From Triglochin maritima (Eukaryota > Streptophyta > Magnoliopsida > Alismatales > Juncaginaceae): a stretch of 64,000 bases of DNA. The stretch lies in NCBI GenBank assembly GCA_963682175.1, contig OY821775.1, forward strand, positions 9,582,501 through 9,646,500. The letters are read 5' to 3'. Numbering within the stretch: position 1 is the first letter of the stretch; each line of letters opens with the position of its first letter. A model generated the notes under the pieces. That model saw nothing but the letters and a program-made list of their open reading frames with translations. It ran no database searches and was not told where the DNA came from. Shown here piece after piece: positions 43,902-53,690 of the stretch. The translations under genes were made by a program, and so were the position numbers.

Positions 43902-44191
43902 CCATCTCCGATTTTTCAGCGTTGTCAAAGTCTTGGCCGGTGACGACGAGAGTCTGGTCGGAGTAGGCGTTGGAGGGGAGTGAGGAAGAGGAGGAAGACC
44001 GATTAGGGGAGGGTGGGTTTGGGGAGAGGAGGGTTTCAGGGAGACCGATTAGGGGGAAGGTGGGTTTTTTAACATTTGGTTTTTTTCTTTTCGGATTCGG
44101 ATGGTTGATTACTCGATTGTCTCGAACCGCCGGTCCAACCACACGGTTGAACTGGTCCGACTGGTTGAACCTCCGGTTCATCACAGTTTAC
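43484..44191. mobile_element. Putative inverted-repeat element with AACCGG-rich ends
   Basis: The left end reads AAACCATGATTTTCAGAACC, then repeated GAACCGGTTGAACCGG and GACGTCAGCATGACGTCA. The reverse complement of the right end reads AAACTGTGATGAACCGGAGG, then GTTCAACC and GGACCGGCGG. The ends are alike in composition and in the AAAC..TGAT start but align poorly inside. The same GACGTCAGC(A/G)TGAC(G/A)TC signature recurs at about 52700. A C/T-rich, more GC-rich interior with a (CT)n run at 43874-43902 may be captured host sequence. Superfamily undecided, Mutator-like most likely. Confidence 0.45.
43874..43902. repeat. (CT)n microsatellite
   Basis: An uninterrupted run of about 14 CT dinucleotides within a longer C/T-rich tract (43740-43910). 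It creates long spurious Glu/Arg open frames on the - strand. Confidence 0.9.
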
Positions 44192-44445
44192 TTCAAAAAG
44201 TGGGTTTTGCACTCTCACCGGACCGGACCGGACCTCTCACAAACAAGTGACTTATATACTTCATAAGTTAAAAGCTAATGACTTCAAAACAAGGTCAATA
44301 GTTGATCGATGAAGGTAAATTCTAATCTTCACAAACAAACAAACAAAAAATCAAGAATTTGAACAGACTTCAAACTTTAATTAGCTAAAGAAACACATTG
44401 AATTCAACACCTAAAATTCCAAAACCAAACCGGAAACCGTACCTC

Positions 44446-44901
44446 TCACACGGCCGCCTTCCGGCTCCTTCCCTCGCACTCGGGACTCTCCCTGAAGTTC
44501 CTCTTGGAATACTTGGCCGACGCGACCCCAACCTCGAACACCAGATCGTCCCCGTCATCCCTAATTCCGGTGATGGACCACCAGCGGAAGAAGGCCCAGA
44601 CCTTGATGCCGTCGAGATCGGCGATCCGGCCGTGGAGGAGGGTCCCGGTGACGGTGGGGGAGTACGCGGCGAGGTAGTTGTCGGGAGGGAGAGTGATTCG
44701 GCAGTGGTCGTCGAGGCGGACGGCGAAGCGACCGGAGGTGCGGTTGAGGGCGTAGGAAAGGACGTTGGCGGGAAGGAGGCCGGCGGGGAAGTTGTTGGAT
44801 TTGAGCTCGGTGTAGGCGGTCGGCCGGGAGTGGGAGAGGGTGGAAGGGAGGAGGAGGGAGAGGAGGAGAAGAGGAAGAGAGAAGACGGGGGTTGAGGCCA
44901 T
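44446..44901 (-). CDS. DUF538 family secreted protein, single exon
   Basis: The product is 151 residues. Residues 1-25 form a signal peptide (SLPLLLLSLLLPSTLSHS). The DUF538 core follows: AYTELKSNNFPAGLLPANV, GRFAVRLDDHCRITLP, YSPTVTGTLLHGRIADLDGI, WWSITGIRDDGDDLVFEVGV, ending ESPEC. These are the conserved blocks of this plant-only family (GLLP, the single Cys in DDHC, the G-x-I-x-D-L-x-G-I-K stretch, and P-x-C at the end). Length and lack of introns fit the family. Molecular function is not settled; some members are linked to stress and the cell wall. The leader and half of the gene are duplicated at 42001-42340, and a MITE sits about 105 bases upstream of the ATG. GC-rich coding sequence produces long false frames on the opposite strand. 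Confidence 0.9.
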   Translation of the reverse strand: MASTPVFSLPLLLLSLLLPSTLSHSRPTAYTELKSNNFPAGLLPANVLSYALNRTSGRFAVRLDDHCRITLPPDNYLAAYSPTVTGTLLHGRIADLDGIKVWAFFRWWSITGIRDDGDDLVFEVGVASAKYSKRNFRESPECEGRSRKAAV

Positions 44902-44996
44902 GGTTTGGATTGGATTGGGGATGTTTCGTTTGGGGATTTTGGGGGGTTCACTGATTGTGTGCGGATAAGGTGAGAGACGTGTGGGAGTTTTCGTAT

Positions 44997-45416
44997 TTGT
45001 TTTTAGAGTTAATTACGGTTTTAACTTTTAACATCAGAACTTTTTTTTTCAATTCTTTTTTTGTTGTATCCCTAATTAACTCCTAAATCTATATTTACGT
45101 GAAAATTTGTATTGACACATAGTCGGCTATGATAAGAATTTGAGTCAGATTGACCAAAACAAATTTCAGATATTGTTGGAATTTGGGTCGGATTGACAAT
45201 ATGTGTCGAATAATGAATTTTTAAAATTTAAAGGAACAAAATGTTACAAAATGAGAGTTAACTGTTAACTTTGAAAGTTCAAAAATACAAAGTGATACCA
45301 AAATAATGAATTTTTGAAGTTCAAGAGGACAAAATGTTACAAAATGAAAGTTCAGAAGTGTAAAAGTGATACCAATGAATAATTCATAGTCAAACTGTAA
45401 TTAACCCTTGTTTTTA
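44997..45416. repeat. 9-bp target duplication bracketing a MITE
   Basis: TTGTTTTTA occurs at 44997-45005 and 45408-45416, directly flanking the 402-bp element. Nine bases is the Mutator-type target size. The unoccupied version survives in the duplicated leader at about 42001-42016 (AAATAAAAACAAATA on the + strand). Confidence 0.85.
45006..45407. mobile_element. Mutator-like MITE, 402 bp, upstream of DUF538
   Basis: The ends are GAGTTAATTACGGTTT and, reverse-complemented, GGGTTAATTACAGTTT, 14 of 16 alike. The element is bounded by a perfect 9-bp duplication. The interior contains two related blocks with ACAAAATGTTACAAAATGA. No coding potential. It lies in the DUF538 promoter region and could affect its expression (inference). 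Confidence 0.85.
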
Positions 45417-46054
45417 TTTGGCGTCTTGGAATTGGTTAATTCGGTCCGGGTTGAAATTTTCGAATCAAATTTCTGTCCACATGGAATGGAATTTGGTCCG
45501 ATCCTCTGTTTGGGTATTTTCAGAAATTCAGGTTTGGTCTAGTACAGATTCAGGTTTTTTCGGGTTTGATTTGGTTCGGTCCGAATTGATTCCGGTTTTG
45601 GTTAGTTTTTCCTAATGTTAATAAGATTTATGTTACTTGATTGCTTTTACGGATTATGATCCAATCCTTGAGTTAGTACTTGAGTTTCGGTCTTATGGGC
45701 TTGAGATAGTAGGAGATGGGTTGGGCCTATGGAGACTGTGTTGCATTCATGTTGGGCTGTTGGCAATAATTGGCAATTGTATGCTTTCATTTGAATATAT
45801 TCAAAATGACACCTTTTTTTCTTTTTCCTTTGTTTTTTAGTAAAGATAATAGCACCTCTGGTTTGTAAGGTTTTAAGTCATAGTTCATAGCACTAAATAT
45901 TTTCTGGGTTAGTCTATGTAATGATACTGCAAGTACATTTTTTTTGTTTTGATATGACGAGTGGTAGGCGTTAGTTTCAATTTATAACGCTGAGTTGGGA
46001 ATCCACATCTTACAACAAGTACTGCAAGTACTAACCAAAGGTTGTTCACAAATA
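45417..46054. other. Intergenic DNA left of the copia insertion
   Basis: No gene. Stretches rich in TTCGGTCC and GGTTTGGTC occur at 45440-45610 and may be old element ends. The final 32 bases are the first part of a 69-bp tandem repeat into which the copia element inserted. The 17 bases at 45846-45862 match 41977-41993 in inverted orientation. Confidence 0.45.
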
Positions 46055-46244
46055 TGATAAAAGGGATTGTGAGGAAGAGAAAAATTTCTTTATTATATTC
46101 TGTGTATGTATTACATAATTTGTGATGTATTTATACAAGGTAATAGATACGTTGGGACCTCATAAATATGTATTTATTGTTTTGTTAAGACCGAAAAAGG
46201 TGAAGAAGCTGGACCGGCGAGGCTAACGGTAAGGTAATTTAACA
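46055..46244 (-). repeat. 3' LTR of the copia element
   Basis: 190 bp, TG..CA on the - strand. It is nearly identical to 49313-49490; visible differences are one base in the CCGAAAAAGG/CCAAAAAAGG stretch and a small insertion in the GAAGA-rich part. Few differences suggest a fairly young insertion. A TATA-like TTGTATAAATAC lies at 46127-46138 on the - strand. Confidence 0.9.
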
Positions 46245-49200
46245 CGCCCCCTCAAGTTGGATCTGGAAGGGATTGATAGATCCTAACATGTGAAGAAGTG
46301 TGGTGAATGATTTGTGATCAAGAGCTTTAGTGAATATGTCCGCAAGTTGTTCTTTGCTGGGGACGTAGGGAACTTCTATTTCTTTTGACTGGATCTTTTC
46401 CCGGATGAAGTGGCAATCTACTTCGATATGTTTAGTTCGTTCATGAAAGACAGAGTTTGTTGCGATGTGACGGGCTGCGTTATTGTCACAAAACATTTTC
46501 ATCGGTCCTTGGGTTGTGATATTCATGTCCTTGAGGAGCTGACTGAGCCAGATTAATTCGCTGGTAGTGGATGCCATTCCGCGATATTCTGCTTCTGCAC
46601 TGGAGCGAGCAACGACATTTTGTTTCTTAGATCGCCAGGTAACAAGGTTTCCTCCAACAAATGTGCAGAAGCCAGTGGTAGATTTCCGATCATGACTTCC
46701 AGCCCAATCTGCATCAGAATAACCAACAATTGAGTTAGATTTGTTAGGTTTCATCCAAAATTCTTGCCCAGGTGTGCCTTTTAGGTAACATAAGATTCTG
46801 TTAACCAAGTCCAAGTGATGTGTGTGGGGAGCATGCATAAATTGACTTATAAGGCTTACAACATAGGTGATATCTGGTCGAGTAACTGTGAGGTAGATTA
46901 GTTTTCCTACCAATCTTTGGAATTGTCCAATATTGGTTAATGGCGTGCCATCCGTAGGTCCTATCTTCCTATTAGTTTCTATTGGTGTGGTGGTAGGTTT
47001 TGATCCTAGTTTTCCGGTTTCTTTAATAAGAAGGTCTAGGGTGTATTTTCGTTGTGAAAGGAATAACCCTTTCTTGGAATGAGCAATTTCTATACCTAAT
47101 AAATATTTCATGATTCCTAAGTCTTTTATATCAAATTTAGATTTTAGGTAGTCCTTAACTAAATTTATTTGGTAATTATTATTACCGGTTATTATAATAT
47201 CATCGACATAAATGAGAATAATGGTAGTGTTTTTATGATCATGTTTTGTAAACATGGAGGTATCTGCAGAACTTTTAATAAAGCCATACTTAAGGAGAGA
47301 GTGACTGAGTTTGGCATACCAGGCACGAGGCGACTGTTTTAGTCCATATATAGCTTTGTGAAGCTTGCATACCTGGTCAGGATGGGTGGTGTATCCAGGG
47401 GGTGGAGTCATATAAACTTCTTCTTCCAAATTTCCCTGTAGAAAGGCATTTTTGACATCCATTTGGAATAGATTCCATCCATGGTTAATGGCGACAGACA
47501 GAAGAACACGAACAATGTTCATTTTTGCTACAGGGGCAAATGTTTCAAGATAATCAAGCCATAGGTTTGGGTATATCCTTTAGCAACAAGTCGAGCTTTG
47601 TACCTTTCTATTTTTCCATTGCTATGATACTTGATTTTGTAAACCCACCTACAACCAACTGGTTTTATGCCAGGTTGAAGAGGGACAATAGTCCAGGTGT
47701 GGTTGGTTTCTAGGGCCTGTATTTCTTCATCCATGGCTTGGATCCAATATTTGTTTTGTGTGGCTTCATTATAGGAAATGGGTTCTTTAGTTTTTCCTAA
47801 TTCTCCTAAGAAGGCTTGGTGTTTTTGTGAAAAACGGTGATAGGATAGGTGGTTTTGGATAGGGTAAGTGGTGTGAGAGAGAAAATAATCATTAAATCTA
47901 GGCGGAGGTCGACTTGGACGAGAGGATCTTCTTGGGAGCTCTTGTTGATTGTCTCCATCTTCAGTGTTGTCTTCGTTTTGGGTATTATCCGTATCATCTC
48001 CTCCTCCTTGGTCTTCTCCTCCTCCTTGGTCTGGGGTTTGAGAAAGGGAGTTTGGTAATGGAACGGAAGCGTCTTGAGTGGAATGTTGAAAAAATGGTTC
48101 AGTCTCAAAGAAGGTGACATCTCTTGAGACAAACATTTTGTTATTTTGGGGATCATAACATTTATATCCCTTTTTTTGAAAAGAATATCCTAAAAAATAC
48201 ATTTAATGGAGTTGTAGTCGAGTTTGTCACTACGTTTTTTGTGAACAAAACAAGTGCACCCAAAAACTCTAAGGTGGTCAAGGCTAATTTTTTTATTATA
48301 TAAAATTTCGAGAGGTTTTGATTGTTAATCGTAGGACTAGGAAGACGATTGATGATGTAAGTAGCAGTTAGAACAGCACCAGACCAAAAATGTTTTGGGA
48401 CATTGTTTTGAAAAAGGAGTGATCGTGTGACATTTAAAAGATGCTGATTTTTCCTTTCTGAAAGACCATTTTGTTGCGGAGTATTAACACACGAAGTTTG
48501 ATGAAAAATTCCTTTTTGTTTTAATAAATTTTGAAACAAGGTACTCATGTATTCATAACCGTTATCGGATCGAAAGATATGAATTTTAGCATCAAACATA
48601 TTTTCAATAAACCGTAAAAAATCGCAAAAAACTGAGTAAGCATCAGATTTATTTTTTAGTAAGTAAATCCAAGTTGTTCGAGAAAAATCATCAATGAAGC
48701 TGATAAAGTATCGAAAACCATTATGAGATTCAACAGGGGCAGGTCCCCAAATGTCAGAGTGGATTATCTCGAATGGAATATAAGTTTTTGTGCTAGATTT
48801 TGAAAAAGGCAATCGAGTTTGTTTAGCAAAACGACATACATCACATAGTAAATCAAAAATAAAACAGGAAATAAAGTTTTCAACACATTTGAAGATGGAT
48901 GACCCATTCTTCGATGCCAAAGGTTATGATCAATTTTGATGTGATATGCTTTTTGATTTGTTTCCAGAATATAAAGACCATTTTGGAGGATGTCTCTACC
49001 AATCATCCTCCCGGAAATACGATCCTGAAACAAAACGTTGTTAGGAGTGAATACAACATTACAATTCAAATTTCTAGTAATTTTGGCTACTGAAATTAGG
49101 TTAGCATCAAGATTAGGAATATATAAAACATCATCACTAGTATTATTGACTAATTTTGTTTTTCCTATCCCTTCAATTTGTATTTTATTTCCATTAGCAA

Positions 49201-49320
49201 CAGTAACAAATTGATTTAATAGTTGTAGATTGTGAGAAATGTTATCTAGTAAAGACGGGTCTCCTGTCATATGATCTGTGGCTCCGGTATCAATAATCCA
49301 TGGTTTATTTGCGAGGAAGA
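46239..49320 (-). pseudogene. Copia pol remnant: protease, integrase, RT, RNase H
   Basis: Order on the - strand: protease with WIIDTGATDHMTG (about 49300), the GAG-pre-integrase/zinc region LWHRRMGHP, an integrase core with all three acidic positions (HSDIWGP, RSDNGYEY, LSERKNQ; about 48750-48450), then [16 protein letters not shown] and RT with VDVKNAF-like QMDVKNAFLQG and the catalytic YVDD (about 47210), and RNase H (GYSDADWAG, SAEAEYRGMA, PSKEQLADIFTKAL). It stops at the LTR edge (46239). Breaks: frame changes near 48880 and 48200, and a 1-base loss after TQTYGL near 47560. Gag is absent. Domains are otherwise well kept. Confidence 0.9.
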
Positions 49321-49490
49321 AGAAGAAAAATTTCTTTATTATATTCTGTGTATGTATTACATAATTTGTGATGTATTTATACAAGGTAATAGATACGTTG
49401 GGACCTCATAAATATGTATTTATTGTTTTGTTAAGACCAAAAAAGGTGAAGAAGCTGGACCGGCGAGGCTAACGGTAAGGTAATTTAACA
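49313..49490 (-). repeat. 5' LTR of the copia element, 3' end truncated
   Basis: It matches the 3' LTR from TGTTAAATT to about GAGGAAG and lacks the last dozen bases (..AATCCCTTTTATCA). The break passes directly into the protease-coding region. Short shared sequence (TTTGCGAGGAAG against ATTGTGAGGAAG) blurs the exact junction. Confidence 0.85.
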
Positions 49491-50226
49491 AAATACAAGG
49501 ATGGAGCATGTGTCCTTCTACCAAACTGGTGGTGCAAGTACTAACCAAAGGTTGTTCATAAATACAAGGATGGAGCATGTGTCCTTCTACCAAACTGGTT
49601 CTCCAACGAGTTCCTAGACCTGTTAGGACTCAAGTGAAACTACCGACTCTTGAGCTGAGACCATCACTAGCCTCTTTCAGATACTATCACTTTCAAACTA
49701 TATTTCTTTGGTGCCAATTTTGGGAATGAAGCCATGCACTGCTAGTTTTGGAGTGAAAGACATGCTACACAGTATAATTGAACAGGCATGGTGGTGGTAC
49801 TGCGAATAAAGTGAACATTATGCACAAAAAACTTTAATTTGAGCAGAACACATCCTAGTTTCCCCTCAGTCAACACAATCAGACCATGCTGAGTCAGAGA
49901 ATCAGAAATCAACGGATTGCTGTTGGGATGTTTGTCAAAAAAATTCAAACAGAGTCAAAAAAATTCTGAAAAGATATCCATTAATGTTGTTATATTTTAA
50001 TCAATATAACGTTATTGAACACTAAAAGACCTTATAATCTTATCCGGGCACATTTATGGGCAAATAATTGGAAACAATGATATAATTCCAAGAATCATTG
50101 AGAAATTAATATGAATTCCCAATCATTTCTATTCCTACTCTTCTCTTCCTTCAAATCAAGAGTTGAACTTGAACATGAAGAGCAACTTTACTGGTTTGCT
50201 TGAAGTTGGTAAGAATCTTTCAAGTT
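49491..50226. other. Intergenic DNA with a 69-bp tandem duplicate
   Basis: 49533-49602 repeats the unit (TGCAAGTACTAACCAAAGG ... TACCAAACTGGT) whose first copy was split by the copia insertion (46023-46054 plus 49496-49532). The rest, to the HMA stop codon, has no recognisable gene; its last part is probably the HMA 3' UTR. Confidence 0.6.
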
Positions 50227-50978
50227 TCAACCCAGCAAAGCTTTTCTCATGTGTGGTGGTGATGAATGTGGAGAAGGAGCAACCAACAGTTCTGCAAACT
50301 TCACCTTGGAAACACTCTGCAACACTTCAAAAGGAGTAATGTCTCCTACAACCACCACCTTTTTGCTCTCCAGATCCACTTCAAACGATGTCACGCCTAA
50401 AGAGAAAAAAAATCATCATTCACGAGAATTTATATTTAGATGGTTAGTTTGTGAACCGTGTCTCGTTCCGTTAGTAGATTTCTAGTCATTGTATATGCGA
50501 AAATAGATATCAAAATCTGACGATAGCAAATTACATTATGGAGTTAAGTTAGATTACGAAATTAAAAAAGCTGTGAATACTTGACCTTCAATCTTTGATA
50601 TGTGTTTCTGGACTTTTTTTGCACAACCATTACAATGCATGGAAACCCTCAAAGTGACAGTCTGCATGCACCATTTACCAATTTCAAAAGTCACACACCA
50701 ACAGAAGTTGTACTATAAAATAGGAACCATAGATTTAATAGAGAATTAGAGAGTCTAATCACCTTTGGCTCAAGGTGGAAAGCAAGGGTCTTTTCGCCTT
50801 CAAATAACTCCTTGAGTTGACTCATCTGGTCGCTTCCAATCAAAGCCTTTCCTTCAAACTCATCCTCAACTTCAGTAGAACTCATGCAAACACATGAATT
50901 CATGCAAGTTGGAAGAGAGAAGCAATCCCAGACTCTCTCCAATCCCAACTTCCCCATCACTCTACTTGCTAAAGACAA
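50227..50978 (-). CDS. Heavy-metal-associated (HMA) domain protein, 3 exons
   Basis: The - strand exons are 50978-50763, 50661-50586 and 50396-50227, joined in phases 0 and 1, giving 153 residues. The third exon and the MHCNGC exon are too short to stand out as open frames. The N-terminal 72 residues are Cys/Ser-rich (LPTCMNSCVCMSS) and end TLAFHLEPK. The HMA fold follows: TVTLRVSMHCNGCAKKVQKHI with the metal-binding pair C82-x2-C85, then GVTSFEVDLESKKVVVVGDITPFEVL, a full beta-alpha-beta-beta-alpha-beta pattern. The tail is short, and the C-terminus (ALLG) lacks an isoprenylation CaaX box, so it is not a HIPP. Family members bind Cu or Zn and act as soluble metallochaperone-like proteins; the partner is unknown. 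I recall At3g24450 as a close relative. Confidence 0.88.
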
Positions 50979-52814
50979 ACTTGTAGAAATTGAAGAACAA
51001 AACTTTTGCTTCTAATATAGACAGACACAAAGAATGTCTTGTTAACCTCTTTGTTTAATCACTTCATGTGATGATCCCATATGTTGATAACATTGCAAGA
51101 TTCAAAGTGGGTATTAGTTAAAAGTGGAGGATCAGAAACGAGTAGGTCCCTTACCATGTGCTTTTGCGCAATAATGAAAAAACTGTATTGCTAACATGAG
51201 GCTTTCCAGGTGGAATGTTAGCCACATTCATTGGGCTAATCATAAAACAGGACATATTGGAACGAATGCTCCAGCTCATTAGCATGATCCACCAAAGAAA
51301 ACTCCACTTCAGTATTATTAATCGAATCCAAGCGAGACAGCATTGGTTGGGCAAGGGGGCATAGTCCCATTATTACCAACTGTTCCATTTAAAACTGGAA
51401 CATTATCACTATTATCATATTAGTTATTATGTCGAGAATAGGTCTCTTGTGGTTACTTAAATCGCCATTTGCGCCGATACTGGATAAACTTTTTTCCATT
51501 GAAATTGAAAATTTTCAATCTAAATATCAAAGAATAAAAAAAACATATAGGATGCATCTGAATTGAAGCTAAAACGTGAAAGTTCTAACACAAGGCCACC
51601 CCTGGCATGTGTAGCCACTTTGAATGTTAGCACTTCGTCTCCCTTCTATAAATATTTTAGTAGTTTTCAACATTTTCACAGTTAAGTTTTCATTTTTTAT
51701 GTTGTTTTTCAGAAACTTGAACACTTCATGTAAATTGCATATCATTTGGTTCAGATATACATCGTATTGGCATCAAATTTGTATCGCATTTGTAAGCAAA
51801 TTTGTTGTCAACTGGACCTGACTTAATTATAAATTGAACCTGCATGACTTAACCAAATCAGGGTCATTTTATTATCTTCTTGGGGTTAGCTGGTAAGGTG
51901 GTAGGTGCGCAGTAGTTAGCCCACACATGTAAATCATTTGTGTTTAACGCAATCATGCTTATAGAACAAAACTAATTATGTTGTTCAACTGATCACCCAT
52001 TCTTCTAGTTGGAAGGTTAAAGACATACATCAAGACTGCATAAAAAGACATAGGCATGCACTTTGAAGAGAAAGTGCTAACCCACAAGAATCATATTGTG
52101 GTGAGCAATAGAGAATATATTCTTGTGACGACAAGTTGTGCCGTTCAATTATAAGTCGAGGGACCCACATATCAATCATGACTTCATGTTTAGCTACCAC
52201 CTACTACAAAGAACAGTGTTTCTTCATCTTGTGTTGGATGGAGTTTTTATTTTTTGTTTTAAGAAAGTGAATATGCAATTCAATTAAAAAGTCTAAGCAA
52301 TGAACCACAGCTGGACTAAAACGATACAACGTCTAGTAGTTAAGCCCGTTGTAGGGAGTTACAACACAAAAGTAGAAAATGATCAAAGTTTCCGATCAAA
52401 TAACAGTACACAAAAGGCCAATTGTGTTCCATGAAGTTGCTTGGCAATTTTAAACATTGGCGCAGAGCCGCAGGCTCTGGATTGCAAAGTAGAGGAGGCT
52501 TTGTCTTTTGTCCTTACCTTGCATATTTATGTGGGCTTTGGCGTTTGAAGAAGCATGAGCTTTACTTTCCCTTTGAAGTTAGAAACAACGAAAAGACCTC
52601 GGTCAACCCTAGCTTCATGTGCAAGGCCTCAGATGTCAAGGTTTTTGAAACCGAACTGAAAAATAAACCCATAATTGTTCGGTTGGTTCAAAATAGTTCA
52701 ACCGACGATGACGTCAGCGTGACATCTTTTTGTGAACTCAGAGTTGAATCGAACTGATTCCAGGAAGACGGTCCAATCGGTGGTCTGACCGATTGAATCA
52801 GATTTTACATGTAC

Positions 52815-53145
52815 TTTACCCAGTCACCCGCTCCGGTCGGGTACAAATATAAAAAATCATATCCGTTTAAAAATGCATACCCGTATACTTGTACCCGTTT
52901 ACCTCGTTAATAAACAGGTCGGAACGGGTATACGCATAACCAGTCCTGTTTACCCGTATACGTCTTAAGATATATTATATTTTTATATATTATATATTAT
53001 ACTTGTTTTACCCCGTTTGCCCGCCCCATACCTGCTAATGTAGTGGGTACGAGTCGGGTAAAAGTACTTTTTTTCAACCGGGTATATATCTGTACCCGCT
53101 AATTTAACCGGGTACGGGTAGGATCATACTCGACTTATTTACACC
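52815..53145. repeat. CGGGTA/TACCCG motif cluster
   Basis: Many copies of TACCCG, CGGGTA and GTACCCG in both orientations, sparse in the middle and dense at both sides. This fits subterminal repeats of a small hAT-type element. A matching left terminus was not identified. Confidence 0.5.
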
Positions 53146-53519
53146 ACTCTTTAAGGTCCTTATATAATAAGTAACTAAAATTAATAATGAAGTTTAAACA
53201 AATATTGAAACATACTAATTATTATATAATAATCATCAACCATCAACAAATAGGAAAAATATGAAGTTTAAGGATATATAATGTTAATTTATTTTATTTC
53301 ATTGTTATAATCTATCTTTCCATAAACTCAAAATACTAATTATATTTGAATTTTTTAGGGATTAAAATAAAATAATAATTCTAGGCTAAATTGAAACCAA
53401 ATAATTATTTCTTTAGGATAAACTATTACTTTTTATAGTTTAGGGTGAAGTACAATTTAATCTTTTTTTAACTGGCCACGGTTCAACTAATGACCAAATC
53501 GACTTTTTTCCGTTTTTTT

Positions 53520-53690
53520 CCGGTCCATCTCGATTCGATTCGGTTTGACGAGAACTTCGATTTTATCAATGAACCGACCGATCAAACTTTTTTTTTGGTT
53601 TTGTCCGGTCCATTTCGGTTCGATTCAGTTTGATAAGGATTTCGGTTTTATCAATGAACCGACCGTTCAACTTCCGGTTTTCGTCAAACC
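53520..53690. repeat. Two-copy tandem repeat, unit 85 bp
   Basis: CCGGTCCAT(C/T)TCG(A/G)TTCGATTC begins at 53520 and again at 53605. Both copies contain TTTTATCAATGAACCGACCG. Confidence 0.7.

Larger units (their letters stand above)
46055..49490 (-). mobile_element. Ty1/copia retrotransposon lacking gag, 3,436 bp
   Basis: It is flanked by AAATA on both sides (46050-46054 and 49491-49495), a 5-bp target duplication. Read on the - strand: a shortened 5' LTR (49490 to about 49313), protease, integrase, reverse transcriptase/RNase H, polypurine tract TTGAGGGGGCG, and a 3' LTR (46244-46055) with ends TGTTAAATT..TTTTATCA. The segment that should hold the last bases of the 5' LTR, the primer-binding site and gag is deleted: LTR sequence runs straight into the protease region. 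It cannot move by itself. Confidence 0.93.

Noticed and set aside
44385..44951. Pro/Ser-rich 188-codon - strand frame and a 165-codon + strand frame over the DUF538 gene
   Set aside because: Shadow frames of a GC-rich gene. The DUF538 frame (44901-44446) has a signal peptide and the conserved family blocks.
51151..51354. 67-codon - strand frame and a neighbouring coding-like stretch
   Set aside because: The alternative frame hints at an old coding piece (SRLDSINNTEVEF), but I cannot match it to a family, so no gene is called.
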